A DNA stretch of 16,880 bases from Chthoniobacter sp. GTDB lineage: Bacteria; Verrucomicrobiota; Verrucomicrobiia; Chthoniobacterales; Chthoniobacteraceae. A program made the position numbers and the translations under genes. Each line of letters opens with the position of its first letter. Within the stretch, counting starts at the first letter, position 1. The stretch lies in assembly GCA_025351065.1 (NCBI GenBank), contig JANXWQ010000025.1, forward strand, positions 1 through 16,880, given 5' to 3'. Positions 6,276-12,856 of this stretch are shown one piece after another. The notes beneath the pieces are model-generated. The model was not told where the DNA came from and ran no database searches. It saw only the letters and a program-made list of their open reading frames with translations.

Positions 6276-7655
6276 ATGAAAAACCTGCCGCTTCACCCCT
6301 CCCGCCGTTCATTCATCAAAGGCCTCGCCGTGACCGGCGGCGGGCTCGTGCTGCCGCGCGTCTTTTGGGCGCAGGACGGCGGATCGCCGGGAAAAAAACT
6401 GGGCGTCGCGGCCATCGGCTGCGGGGGCAAGGGCGAGTCGGACATCGAGGCAGCGGCCAAGGGCAATGAGGTGGTGGCACTGTGCGACGTGGATGCGCGG
6501 ACGCTGGCGAAAGCGGCGGCGAAATATCCCGGCGCAAAGACGTTCAGGGATTTCCGCAAGATGCTGGACGAGGTGAAGGAGATCGACGCGGTGACGGTCT
6601 CGGTGCCCGACCACGCGCACTATCCCGCGGCCATGCACGCCATCGCGCTGGGCAAGCATGTGTGCGTGCAAAAGCCGCTGGTCAACACGCTCTGGGAGGC
6701 GCGCGAGCTGCACAAGGCGGCGACGAAAAAGGGCATCATTTCGCAGATGGGAAATCAGGGGCACACTTTTGACGACAACCGCAAACTCAAGGAATGGCTG
6801 GACGCGGGCGTGGTCGGTAAGATCAAGGAAATCCACGTTTGGACGAACCGCCCGATCTGGCCGCAGGGCCGCGAGGTGGCGTTCGCGCCGGCCGCGGTGC
6901 CGGAGTATCTCGACTGGCAGCAGTGGCTCGCGGCCACGCCGGATCACGCCTACTCGCCGGAAATCCATCCGTTCAAATGGCGCGGCTTTCTCGAATGGGG
7001 CGCGGGGGCCATCGGCGACATGGGCTGCCACAATATCGACCCGATTTTTTACGCGCTCGACCTCGGCATGCCGCAGCGCGTGGAGAGCAATGTGTGCGAG
7101 CTGACCGACATCGCCTGGCCGCGCGGCGCGACGATCAAATACCACTGGAAAAACCATCCGCGCGTCGGCGACCTGACGATGAACTGGTACGAAGGGCGCG
7201 GGCTCAACGACCTGCAAAATCTCCCCGCCGTGCCCGAGGCGCTGGGCGACATCAAGTTTGGCAGCGTCGGCTTTCTCATCATCGGCAGCGAAGGCGTGGT
7301 CTATAACAAGGCCGACCAGTGCCGCGACCCGCAGATTTTCCCGCAAAAGCGCCGTGATGAATTCCTCGCGTCGCCGCCCGCGCAGAAGTACGAGCGCAGT
7401 CCGAAGGCCGGGGCGCCGCAGGAGGAGTGGACGCTGGCGATCAAAAACGGCAAGCCGTTCGAGTTCATGTCGAAGTTCGACTACAGCATCCCGCTCACCG
7501 AGCTGTGCCTCATCGGCGGCCTCGCCATGAGGGTGGGCCAGCCCATCGACTGGGACAGCGCGAAACTCGAGGTCACCGGCCAGCCGGACGCGGCGCGTTT
7601 CATCAAGCGCGCGCACTACCGCGCGGGCTGGGAGTATTCGAGCGACAAGATTTAG
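6276..7655 (+). CDS. Tat-exported Gfo/Idh/MocA family oxidoreductase
   Basis: The 459-residue product starts with a twin-arginine signal: SRRSFIKGLAVTGGGLVLPR at 9-28. The start at 6276 puts that signal at the N-terminus. A Rossmann domain follows with VAAIGCGGKGESDIE (44-58), the acidic end of the second strand VVALCDVDA, then SVPDHAHYPAAMHAIALGKH and the QKPLVNT lysine motif of the family. The C-terminal substrate domain includes WGAGAIGDMGCHNID. Such exported members act outside the cytoplasm on sugars or sugar-like substrates with a bound nicotinamide cofactor and are abundant in Verrucomicrobiota and Planctomycetota. The substrate cannot be told from sequence. No carbohydrate genes are adjacent. 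Two hairpins follow the stop. Confidence 0.92.
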   Translation: MKNLPLHPSRRSFIKGLAVTGGGLVLPRVFWAQDGGSPGKKLGVAAIGCGGKGESDIEAAAKGNEVVALCDVDARTLAKAAAKYPGAKTFRDFRKMLDEVKEIDAVTVSVPDHAHYPAAMHAIALGKHVCVQKPLVNTLWEARELHKAATKKGIISQMGNQGHTFDDNRKLKEWLDAGVVGKIKEIHVWTNRPIWPQGREVAFAPAAVPEYLDWQQWLAATPDHAYSPEIHPFKWRGFLEWGAGAIGDMGCHNIDPIFYALDLGMPQRVESNVCELTDIAWPRGATIKYHWKNHPRVGDLTMNWYEGRGLNDLQNLPAVPEALGDIKFGSVGFLIIGSEGVVYNKADQCRDPQIFPQKRRDEFLASPPAQKYERSPKAGAPQEEWTLAIKNGKPFEFMSKFDYSIPLTELCLIGGLAMRVGQPIDWDSAKLEVTGQPDAARFIKRAHYRAGWEYSSDKI

Positions 7656-7678
7656 CCGGGCGAAAAAGCGGCCCGGCT
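7654..7678 (+). repeat. Hairpin overlapping the oxidoreductase stop codon
   Basis: AGCCGGGC at 7654-7661 pairs perfectly with GCCCGGCT at 7671-7678 around a 9-base A-rich loop. The left arm includes the last two bases of the TAG stop. No T tract follows directly, so it is more likely an mRNA-stabilising or accessory hairpin ahead of the terminator at 7702. Confidence 0.5.
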
Positions 7679-7701
7679 GGGCGTTTCAAAACATTTGCGA
7701 G

Positions 7702-7737
7702 AGGGCCGGGGAAATCTTCCCGGCCCTTTCTGCTTTT
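7702..7737 (+). terminator. Intrinsic terminator after the oxidoreductase
   Basis: GGGCCGGG at 7703-7710 pairs with CCCGGCCC at 7719-7726, extendable by flanking A-T pairs, around a short loop. A T-rich stretch (TTTCTGCTTTT) follows on the plus strand. It ends the oxidoreductase transcript and separates it from the convergent mscL. Confidence 0.82.
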
Positions 7738-7743
7738 GCCGGC

Positions 7744-8175
7744 TTAGCTCGCGCGGTTCTTGAGCAGGTCGCGGATTTCCATGAGCAGCTTCACGTCGTC
7801 CGCGATGGGCGCGGGCGCGGCGGGCGCTGCCTCGGCCTTTTTTTTCGCCACCGCCATGAGCGCGTTCATTGGTTTCACCACGAGGAAGAAGACGACCGCC
7901 GCGAGGATGAGGAAGGCGATGCCGGCGTTGAGAAAATTGCCGATCATGACTCCCCCCTCGAGCACCGTCTTGCCGTCCTTCACGGCCTCGTGCGCCCCGA
8001 TGGCGATGCCGGAGAAGTCAGGCTGTTTGACGATTAAGCCGATCAGCGGAGTGATGAGGTCTTTGACCACGGATTCGACCACTTTGCCGAAGGCCGCGCC
8101 GATGACGACGCCGACTGCGAGATCGACCACGTTGCCCTTAAGGATGAATGCTTTGAAGTCATTGATAAGCGTCAT
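7744..8175 (-). CDS. mscL: Large-conductance mechanosensitive channel
   Basis: MscL is a pentameric inner-membrane channel that opens under high membrane tension to release solutes during osmotic downshock. The 143-residue product starts with the conserved amphipathic helix and first membrane segment, FKAFILKGNVVDLAVGVVIG, including the GNVVDLAVGVVIGAAFG core that forms the pore constriction. A periplasmic loop follows (about 45-73), then the second membrane segment (GIAFLILAAVVFFLVVKPMN), an Ala/Pro-rich linker, and a C-terminal helix, LMEIRDLL. Length and layout are normal for the family. It is a single gene, divergent from yqeY across 145 bases containing several inverted repeats. Confidence 0.96.
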   Translation of the reverse strand: MTLINDFKAFILKGNVVDLAVGVVIGAAFGKVVESVVKDLITPLIGLIVKQPDFSGIAIGAHEAVKDGKTVLEGGVMIGNFLNAGIAFLILAAVVFFLVVKPMNALMAVAKKKAEAAPAAPAPIADDVKLLMEIRDLLKNRAS

Positions 8176-8234
8176 AGTGAGGTTGTTTTTGGGGTTAGCG
8201 GTTGTGAAACGGCCGCTCTAGCCGCGCGCTTTTC

Positions 8235-8298
8235 ACTGGTGCTTTGGCCGATGTAAAGTTCCAAAGCGGCGGCGCAAAACAATTTGCCGCCGCCAGTG
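8235..8298. repeat. Nested inverted repeats between mscL and yqeY
   Basis: Three sets of arms nest or adjoin in this divergent gap. CACTGG (8235-8240) faces CCAGTG (8293-8298). GCTTTGG (8241-8247) faces CCAAAGC (8261-8267). GCGGCGGC plus AAA (8266-8278) faces TTTGCCGCCGC (8283-8293), with a 2-base bulge and an ACAA loop. The last is the strongest hairpin. A role in transcription or as a leader structure for yqeY is possible but unproven. Confidence 0.45.
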
Positions 8299-8320
8299 GA
8301 GCGGGTAGCCTCTGCGCCCC

Positions 8321-8773
8321 ATGTCTTTCCAAGAACGCATCGACAGCGACCTCAAAGAGGCGATGAAAGCCCGGCAGGCGGAGCGGCTCGGCGTCATCCG
8401 CATGCTGAAGAGCGCGCTGAAAAACGCGGCCATCGAAAAGGGCGGGATGCAGTTTGTGCTCGACGACGCGGCGGCACTGGCCGTGGTGCGGAAGGAAATG
8501 AAGAAGCGGCAGGATTCCATCGAGAGCTTTGAAAAAGGGAACCGCCCCGAGCTGGCGGCGAAGGAAAAGTCCGAGGCGGAAATCCTCGCCGCCTACCTGC
8601 CGCCGGCGCTGGGCGCGGAAGAACTCACGGCCCTCGTCGCCGCGTGCATCGCCGAGACGGGCGCCACTTCCAAAAAGGAAATGGGCGCGGTGATGAAACT
8701 GGCTAACGAACGCGCCGCCGGCCGGGCCGATGGCAAGGCGCTGAGCGCCGCCGTTTCCGCGCAGCTCCATTAA
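8321..8773 (+). CDS. yqeY: GatB/YqeY domain protein
   Basis: The 150-residue product matches the stand-alone YqeY family, related to the C-terminal tRNA-binding domain of GatB in the tRNA amidotransferase. The N-terminal helical part contains LKEAMKARQAERLGVIRMLK and the IESFEKGNRPELAAKEKSEA segment. The C-terminal part has ILAAYLPPALG, typical of the family (YLP), and a final KKEMGAVMKLANERAAGRAD with the helix-Gly-hinge pattern. Length is normal. The family's cellular role is poorly defined, with suggested links to tRNA-dependent amidation. ispD starts 7 bases after its stop, so the two are probably co-transcribed. Confidence 0.93.
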   Translation: MSFQERIDSDLKEAMKARQAERLGVIRMLKSALKNAAIEKGGMQFVLDDAAALAVVRKEMKKRQDSIESFEKGNRPELAAKEKSEAEILAAYLPPALGAEELTALVAACIAETGATSKKEMGAVMKLANERAAGRADGKALSAAVSAQLH

Positions 8774-8780
8774 ACGCCGC

Positions 8781-9476
8781 ATGGTCAGCGCCATCATCGT
8801 CGCCGCCGGGAGCAGCCGCCGCATGGGGTTCGACAAACTTTTTGCCCCGCTCGCCGGCAAGCCGGTGCTGTGGCATTCGCTCAAGGCGTTCAGCGACTGC
8901 AAGGACGTGGACGAAATCCTCATCGTCACCAAGGACGACGGCATGGACGAGGTCGAAGGGCTCGTCGCCACGCACAAGCTGATGAAAGTCACGAAGGTCA
9001 TCAGCGGCGGCGCGGAGCGGCACATTTCCGTCTGGAACGGCCTGCAGGCGGTGAACAGCCGCGGGAGCGAGTACGTGGCCATCCACGACGGCGCGCGCCC
9101 GCTGACCACGCCGAAGCTCATCAAGGCCTGCCTCGACCTCGCGGAAATCCACGGCGCGGCCTGCTGCGCCTCGCAGATTCCCGACACGGTGAAACGTGCC
9201 AGCGTCGAGCAGATGGTCACCGAGAGCGTCGAGCGCACGGGCCTGTGGGCCATGCAGACGCCGCAGATTTTTTCCAGCGGCCTCATCCTCCAGGCCTACG
9301 CCGCGCTCATGGCGAAACACGAGATGGTCACCGACGAGGTCTCCGCCGTGCAGAAGCTCGGCAAAAAAATCGCCCTGCTGAAAAACGACGACTGGAATTT
9401 CAAGATCACCTTTCCGCACGACCTCGAGCTGGCCGAGCACGTCCTGGAATTGCGGGCCCAGAAAAAGAAGAGCTGA
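8781..9476 (+). CDS. ispD: 2-C-methyl-D-erythritol 4-phosphate cytidylyltransferase
   Basis: IspD activates methylerythritol phosphate with CTP, the third step of the MEP isoprenoid pathway. The 231-residue product opens with the nucleotide-binding signature IIVAAGSSRRMGFDK (catalytic Arg and Lys included). It then shows GGAERHISVWNGLQ, the IHDGARPL motif, the DTVKR segment around the substrate, and the late QTPQIF and VTDEVSAVQ motifs. Length is normal for a single-domain IspD, with no IspF fusion. It lies 7 bases after yqeY. A TTGAGAG-type inverted repeat starts just past its stop. ispH lies about 4 kb upstream in a separate unit. Confidence 0.96.
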   Translation: MVSAIIVAAGSSRRMGFDKLFAPLAGKPVLWHSLKAFSDCKDVDEILIVTKDDGMDEVEGLVATHKLMKVTKVISGGAERHISVWNGLQAVNSRGSEYVAIHDGARPLTTPKLIKACLDLAEIHGAACCASQIPDTVKRASVEQMVTESVERTGLWAMQTPQIFSSGLILQAYAALMAKHEMVTDEVSAVQKLGKKIALLKNDDWNFKITFPHDLELAEHVLELRAQKKKS

Positions 9477-9496
9477 GAGTTGGGGGTGGAAAGAAA

Positions 9497-9521
9497 GTTG
9501 AGAGTTGAGGGTTGAGAGTTG
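9497..9521. repeat. Left arm of TTGAGAG-type inverted repeat
   Basis: Tandem variants of the unit GTTGAGA fill these 25 bases (GTTGAGAGTTGAGGGTTGAG and on). The reverse complement appears at 9599-9623 with two mismatches, across a 77-base spacer. Similar sequence (GAGAGTTGGG) extends leftward to the ispD stop. Confidence 0.85.
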
Positions 9522-9598
9522 CGAGGCAACGCACGTTATTCCGCCTTCCATTTTGCCAACAGCCCGCCAGCGGCTCCCGACGCAGCCAGCGCGCCTCT

Positions 9599-9623
9599 CA
9601 ACTTTCAACTCTCAACTCTCAAC
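9599..9623. repeat. Right arm of TTGAGAG-type inverted repeat
   Basis: These 25 bases (CAACTTTCAACTCTCAACTC and on) are the inverted partner of 9497-9521, 23 of 25 positions matching. The arm ends 4 bases before the proposed TTG start of the M16 peptidase, so it occupies the place of a ribosome binding site. In RNA the arms could form a long stem. Confidence 0.85.
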
Positions 9624-9627
9624 CTCT

Positions 9628-10896
9628 TTGGAATACCCCTACCGCCTGACCAAGCTGCCCAACGGCGCGCGCATCGCGTCGGTCGAGATGCCGTACATGA
9701 AAAGCGTGAGCCTGGGCTTTTGGGCGGCCATCGGCGGACGGCACGAGACGGCGCGGCACAGCGGCATCTCGCACTTCATCGAGCACCTGCTGTTCAAAGG
9801 CACCAAACGGCGCACCGCGAAAAAAATCACCGAATCCGTCGAAGGGCTCGGCGGCTACCTGAACGCCTTCACCACCGAGGACCACACCTGCTACTACGCC
9901 AAGGCCGCCGCGCAGCACCTCCCGCAGCTTTGCGACGTGATCGCCGACATGTATCTCGACAGCCGTTTCGAGCCCGCCGAGATCGAGCGCGAGCGCGAGG
10001 TCATCCGCGAGGAAATCCTCATGTATCGCGACCACCCCGCGCAGCACGCGCAGGAGCTTTTGACGGAAACGATGTGGCCCGGCCACCCGCTCGGGCGCGC
10101 GCTCACGGGCACCGTCGAGAGCATCGGGCGGTTGAAACGCGCGGAACTCCTCGGCTTCCAGCGCCAGCACTACAACGGCGCGACGACCATCGTCACCGTC
10201 GCCGGCCCGGTCTATCACGACCGCGTCGTCGAACTGCTCACGCCGCTCCTCGCGCGCCTGCCGCGCGGTCGCGCGCCGCGTTTCATCCGCAGCCATCCCG
10301 ACCGCGGCACGGCGAAGCTTTCCCTTTTCACCCAGGAGACCGAGCAGACCCACCTGGCGATGGGCTTCCACGCCTTTGGCCGCGCCGACGAGCGCCGCTT
10401 CGCGCTCAAACTCCTCTCCGTCATCCTCGGCGAAAACATGAGCTCCCGCCTTTTCCAAAAGCTCCGCGAGCGCCACGGCTTTTGCTACAGCGTGCAGTCC
10501 AGCATGGTCACGCTCGCCGACACCGGCGCGATCCAAATCTCCGCCGGACTCGACGCCGCGAACCTCGAAAAAGCCGTCCGCATGATCCTCCGCGAGCTGG
10601 AGATCCTGTGCCATAAAGCCCCCGGCCGCCTCGAACTGAAAAAGGCGCAGGACTACACCATCGGCCAGACCCTCATGGGCCTCGAGTCCACCTCGAACCA
10701 GATCATGTGGATGGGCGAAAGCCTGCTCGGCTACAACCGCGTCCTTTGCCCCGTGGAAATGGAGCGCAAACTCCTCGCCGTCACGCCCGCCGACATCCAG
10801 CGCGTGGCCTGCCACTGCCTGAACCGCGTGCGCCTGGGCGTCGCCATCGTCGGCCCGGTGAAGGACGAGGCGAAAATCCGCGGCTGGCTTTCTTAG
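9628..10896 (+). CDS. M16 family zinc metallopeptidase, probable TTG start
   Basis: This 422-residue protein belongs to the insulinase/processing-peptidase family (pitrilysin clan). With the TTG at 9628 as start, the inverted zinc motif HFIEH is H49, E52 and H53, and the distal Glu ligand falls in REREVIREEI near 129, the spacing expected for this family. The active-site domain also has GLGGYLNAFTTEDHTCYYAK. The C-terminal half carries ERHGFCYSV, matching the Arg/Tyr substrate-binding region. No ATG occurs before the first strand (YRLTKLPNGARIASVE); the first ATG at 9688 would delete it. A TTG at 9505 would make the repeat coding (LSTFNSQLSTS), which is less likely. It is probably cytoplasmic, and follows yqeY-ispD with a 151-base gap. 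Confidence 0.9.
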   Translation: MEYPYRLTKLPNGARIASVEMPYMKSVSLGFWAAIGGRHETARHSGISHFIEHLLFKGTKRRTAKKITESVEGLGGYLNAFTTEDHTCYYAKAAAQHLPQLCDVIADMYLDSRFEPAEIEREREVIREEILMYRDHPAQHAQELLTETMWPGHPLGRALTGTVESIGRLKRAELLGFQRQHYNGATTIVTVAGPVYHDRVVELLTPLLARLPRGRAPRFIRSHPDRGTAKLSLFTQETEQTHLAMGFHAFGRADERRFALKLLSVILGENMSSRLFQKLRERHGFCYSVQSSMVTLADTGAIQISAGLDAANLEKAVRMILRELEILCHKAPGRLELKKAQDYTIGQTLMGLESTSNQIMWMGESLLGYNRVLCPVEMERKLLAVTPADIQRVACHCLNRVRLGVAIVGPVKDEAKIRGWLS

Positions 10897-10916
10897 GCGG
10901 CGCGGCTCCCTTCCGC

Positions 10917-11393
10917 TCAGTACGGGTGCGCGATGACGCGGCGTTCGGGATTCGTCGCGCCGGGGTCGCGGTAGATGTTGCCGGGCGAAACGCTTTTCAT
11001 CTCGTAGCCCTTGAGCACGAACTCGGGGTAGAAGCCGTTGCTCGCAGGCTCATAGACCTTTTGCCCAGAGTAGTCGCCGTAGAGCTTGTATTCGTAGTTG
11101 TTGTCGCTGCCGATTTTACCCAGCTCGCGGTCGGGCGCGAGCTTGGTGTTTTCATTGAGCATGATGAGGACGGCGCTGCTCCACGGCTGGCCGGGTTTGC
11201 GCACCCAGCCCCAGAATTTGTAGTCCACTTTGTAATAGCGCCGCCCGATGTAGTAATCGCCCGCGGCTTCGCCTTGGATCTGGCTGAGCATGGCTGTGCG
11301 CGACGGGCCGGGCGGATCATCCGTGACGCAGCCGCCGAAGAAGGCGAGGGTGAAAAGGAGCGTGAGCAGGGCTGGAAGGCGGCGCAGAGACAT
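10917..11393 (-). CDS. Predicted lipoprotein of unknown function
   Basis: The start at 11393 gives 158 residues with a standard lipoprotein signal: MSLRRLPALLTLLFTLAFFG followed by GC, so the mature protein begins at Cys22. The rest is rich in Tyr and charged residues (GDYYIGRRYYKVDYKFWGWV, KLYGDYSGQKVYEPASNGFY) and ends NPERRVIAHPY. It looks like a compact beta-rich domain on the membrane surface. No family is recognised. It begins 11 bases after the DUF4380 stop and so is probably the last gene of the mntR-DUF4380 run. It converges with the M16 peptidase, 20 bases apart, with no terminator evident between them. Confidence 0.78.
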   Translation of the reverse strand: MSLRRLPALLTLLFTLAFFGGCVTDDPPGPSRTAMLSQIQGEAAGDYYIGRRYYKVDYKFWGWVRKPGQPWSSAVLIMLNENTKLAPDRELGKIGSDNNYEYKLYGDYSGQKVYEPASNGFYPEFVLKGYEMKSVSPGNIYRDPGATNPERRVIAHPY

Positions 11394-11404
11394 GGGTGAG
11401 ATTT

Positions 11405-12316
11405 TTACGGATGGTCGAGTTTGGCGAGGAAAGGCGCGAGCCATTCCGCGAGGTCGGATTCTTTCAGCGAGCCGGGCTCGGGCAGCGAGCCAAAGAGCCG
11501 CCACGCCTCGGTGTGGCCCACGCTTTCGCCCGGCGCGACGGTGCGCAGCGGGCTGAGGCTTCCGAGTTCTAGCATGTGGGCGTTGGTGAAAGTCTCGTAG
11601 TTGCAGCCGAAGTCGGGGTAGGTCGCGCCTTCTTCAAAGTGGACCTTTTTGATGAACAGCGCGCTGCGCATGAGGTAGCCGACCCAGCCCATGCGGTGGC
11701 GCAGGCCCAGCTTCGTGGGCGGGCTGTGCGGGGTCTGGCGCAGGGTGATGAACTCGCGGCCCCAGCGCCAGCGGTCGTCGGACGTGTCGGTGTAGGGCCA
11801 GAGCACGAGCAGGCGGTTTGGCAGGAGGTCGCGCGGGTGCTCGCCGAGCGGCGGGCGCGGGATGATCTCGAGCCCGCCCGGTTCCATGACGGTGATGCCC
11901 CAGGTGGCGAGCGTCGCGGGCTCGGCGCCGGTGTTGGTCGCGCGGTGCGTGAGCGTCACCGTGGAGGTTTCCGTGGCGAGGGTGAGGGTGAGTTCCTTTT
12001 TGATCGCGCCGGCGAAACTCTCCAACCGCACGCCGTCGGGCAGCAGTTCGGAGGTGACGGGGACATTGTCCGGCAGGTAGGTGCGCTCCGTTTCCGGCGC
12101 GAGCCAGAAACGGTGCCCGCCACGCCCCACGAAATGATCCTCGCCGCTCTTGCCCAGCTCCTCGGGGTTGGTCTTGAGCACGTTTTTTCCGCCCGGCAGG
12201 TGGCAGTAAGAAATGACGCGCGGCCCGACGTCGAGGGTGACGATCAGCTCGGCGTGGTCGTTGACGAGGCGCAGGCAGTTGGCCCAGCCGCCAAATTCGG
12301 TTGATTCAATTTTCAT
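11405..12316 (-). CDS. DUF4380-like protein, possible sugar-binding beta-sandwich
   Basis: The 303-residue product opens MKIESTEFGGWANCLRLVND and ELIVTLDVGPRVISYCHLPG, the pattern I associate with DUF4380 proteins. These resemble galactose mutarotase-like beta-sandwich folds. Further landmarks are GRGGHRFWLAPETERTYLPD, THRATNTGAEPATLATWGIT, and ATYPDFGCNYETFTNAHMLE, the last typical of carbohydrate-recognising proteins of this fold. No signal peptide is present, so it is cytoplasmic. Its start overlaps the mntR stop by 11 bases, indicating translational coupling, and the lipoprotein follows after 11 bases. A link to manganese control is implied only by this coupling. Substrate unknown. Confidence 0.8.
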   Translation of the reverse strand: MKIESTEFGGWANCLRLVNDHAELIVTLDVGPRVISYCHLPGGKNVLKTNPEELGKSGEDHFVGRGGHRFWLAPETERTYLPDNVPVTSELLPDGVRLESFAGAIKKELTLTLATETSTVTLTHRATNTGAEPATLATWGITVMEPGGLEIIPRPPLGEHPRDLLPNRLLVLWPYTDTSDDRWRWGREFITLRQTPHSPPTKLGLRHRMGWVGYLMRSALFIKKVHFEEGATYPDFGCNYETFTNAHMLELGSLSPLRTVAPGESVGHTEAWRLFGSLPEPGSLKESDLAEWLAPFLAKLDHP

Positions 12317-12749
12317 GGCTTTGCTTCTGCACTTTGGCGAGCAGCGCGGGCTGCCGCTGGAGATGCTGGGTCAGCGCCTGGATGGCGCGCAGGGTCGGGG
12401 GACTGATGTGGTGTTCCATGCCTTCGACATCGTGATAGATAACCTCCTCGTCGAGGCCAAGGAGTTTGAGAAAATCGGTGAGCAATTGGTGCCGCCGCGT
12501 GATGTTCCGCGCGAGCGCCTCGCCCGCCGTGGTCAGGATGAGGCCGCGGTATTTCTCGTAGTTCAGGAGACCCTCGGCATCGAGCCGCTGCACCATGTTG
12601 GTCACGCTGGCCTGGGAGATCTTCAGGCTCTGGGCAATGTCCACCACGCGGGCGTAGCCCTTCGTGTTGATCAGCTCGAGGATGCGCTCGAGGTAATCCT
12701 CCACCGCCTGGGAGGCGGCAGTCGGGATGGCGGTTTTAGCGGCGGGCAT
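12306..12749 (-). CDS. mntR: Manganese-responsive DtxR/MntR family repressor
   Basis: The 147-residue product matches short MntR proteins that lack the SH3-like domain of DtxR. The winged helix contains VEDYLERILELINTKGYARV and ISQASVTNMVQRLDAEGLLN. Metal-site residues known from Bacillus MntR can be traced: Asp and Glu in EDYLERI, His in RRHQLL, and Glu, Glu, His in DVEGMEHHIS. The start at 12749 places the first ligand at the usual distance; a start at 12785 is less likely. The gene is divergent from mntH across 107 bases holding a DtxR-like palindrome, so repression of mntH when manganese is plentiful is the expected role. Its stop overlaps the start of the DUF4380 gene. Confidence 0.93.
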   Translation of the reverse strand: MPAAKTAIPTAASQAVEDYLERILELINTKGYARVVDIAQSLKISQASVTNMVQRLDAEGLLNYEKYRGLILTTAGEALARNITRRHQLLTDFLKLLGLDEEVIYHDVEGMEHHISPPTLRAIQALTQHLQRQPALLAKVQKQSHEN

Positions 12750-12804
12750 GCGGGCGACGCTAGGAGGCGGCGGAAAGGCCGTCAAGACCGCCGAAGATTG
12801 TCTG

Positions 12805-12833
12805 TTGACACATTTCTAGGAATGGTAAATAAA
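12805..12833 (+). promoter_or_regulatory. Candidate sigma-70 promoter of mntH
   Basis: A perfect -35 hexamer TTGACA (12805-12810) is followed after 17 bases by AATAAA (12828-12833), four of six matches to the -10 consensus. Transcription would start near 12840, about 17 bases before the mntH ATG. The operator at 12830-12848 overlaps the -10 and start site. A near-palindrome CATTTCTAGGAATG at 12811-12824 lies in the spacer. Confidence 0.6.
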
Positions 12834-12848
12834 GTTAGTCCAACCTAA
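12830..12848. promoter_or_regulatory. DtxR/MntR-type operator before mntH
   Basis: The 19 bases TAAAGTTAGTCCAACCTAA match the classical DtxR/IdeR box (TTAGGTTAGSCTAACCTAA) at about 15 of 19 positions, counted by hand. The inner TTAG-TCCAAC-CTAA is an inverted repeat. Its position over the -10 and start site of mntH fits repression by the divergently encoded MntR. Confidence 0.7.
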
Positions 12849-12856
12849 TTTTGCTC

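Noticed and set aside
6309..7616. Long open frame of 435 codons on the minus strand, opposite the oxidoreductase
   Set aside because: It mirrors the codon pattern of the plus-strand gene, is Arg/His-rich, and resembles no protein; high GC produces such mirror frames.
8195..9286. 363-codon minus-strand open frame covering yqeY and part of ispD
   Set aside because: Both plus-strand genes are firmly identified; the minus frame has a Ser/Ala/Arg-rich composition without any recognisable motif.
9497..9623. The TTGAGAG repeats as a CRISPR array or insertion-sequence ends
   Set aside because: There are no regularly spaced unique spacers, and the 77-base interior is too short for a transposase and has no target duplication that I can see.
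9619..10815. 398-codon open frame opposite the M16 peptidase
   Set aside because: The plus strand encodes a clear peptidase with all zinc ligands; the opposite frame has no domain and no signal.
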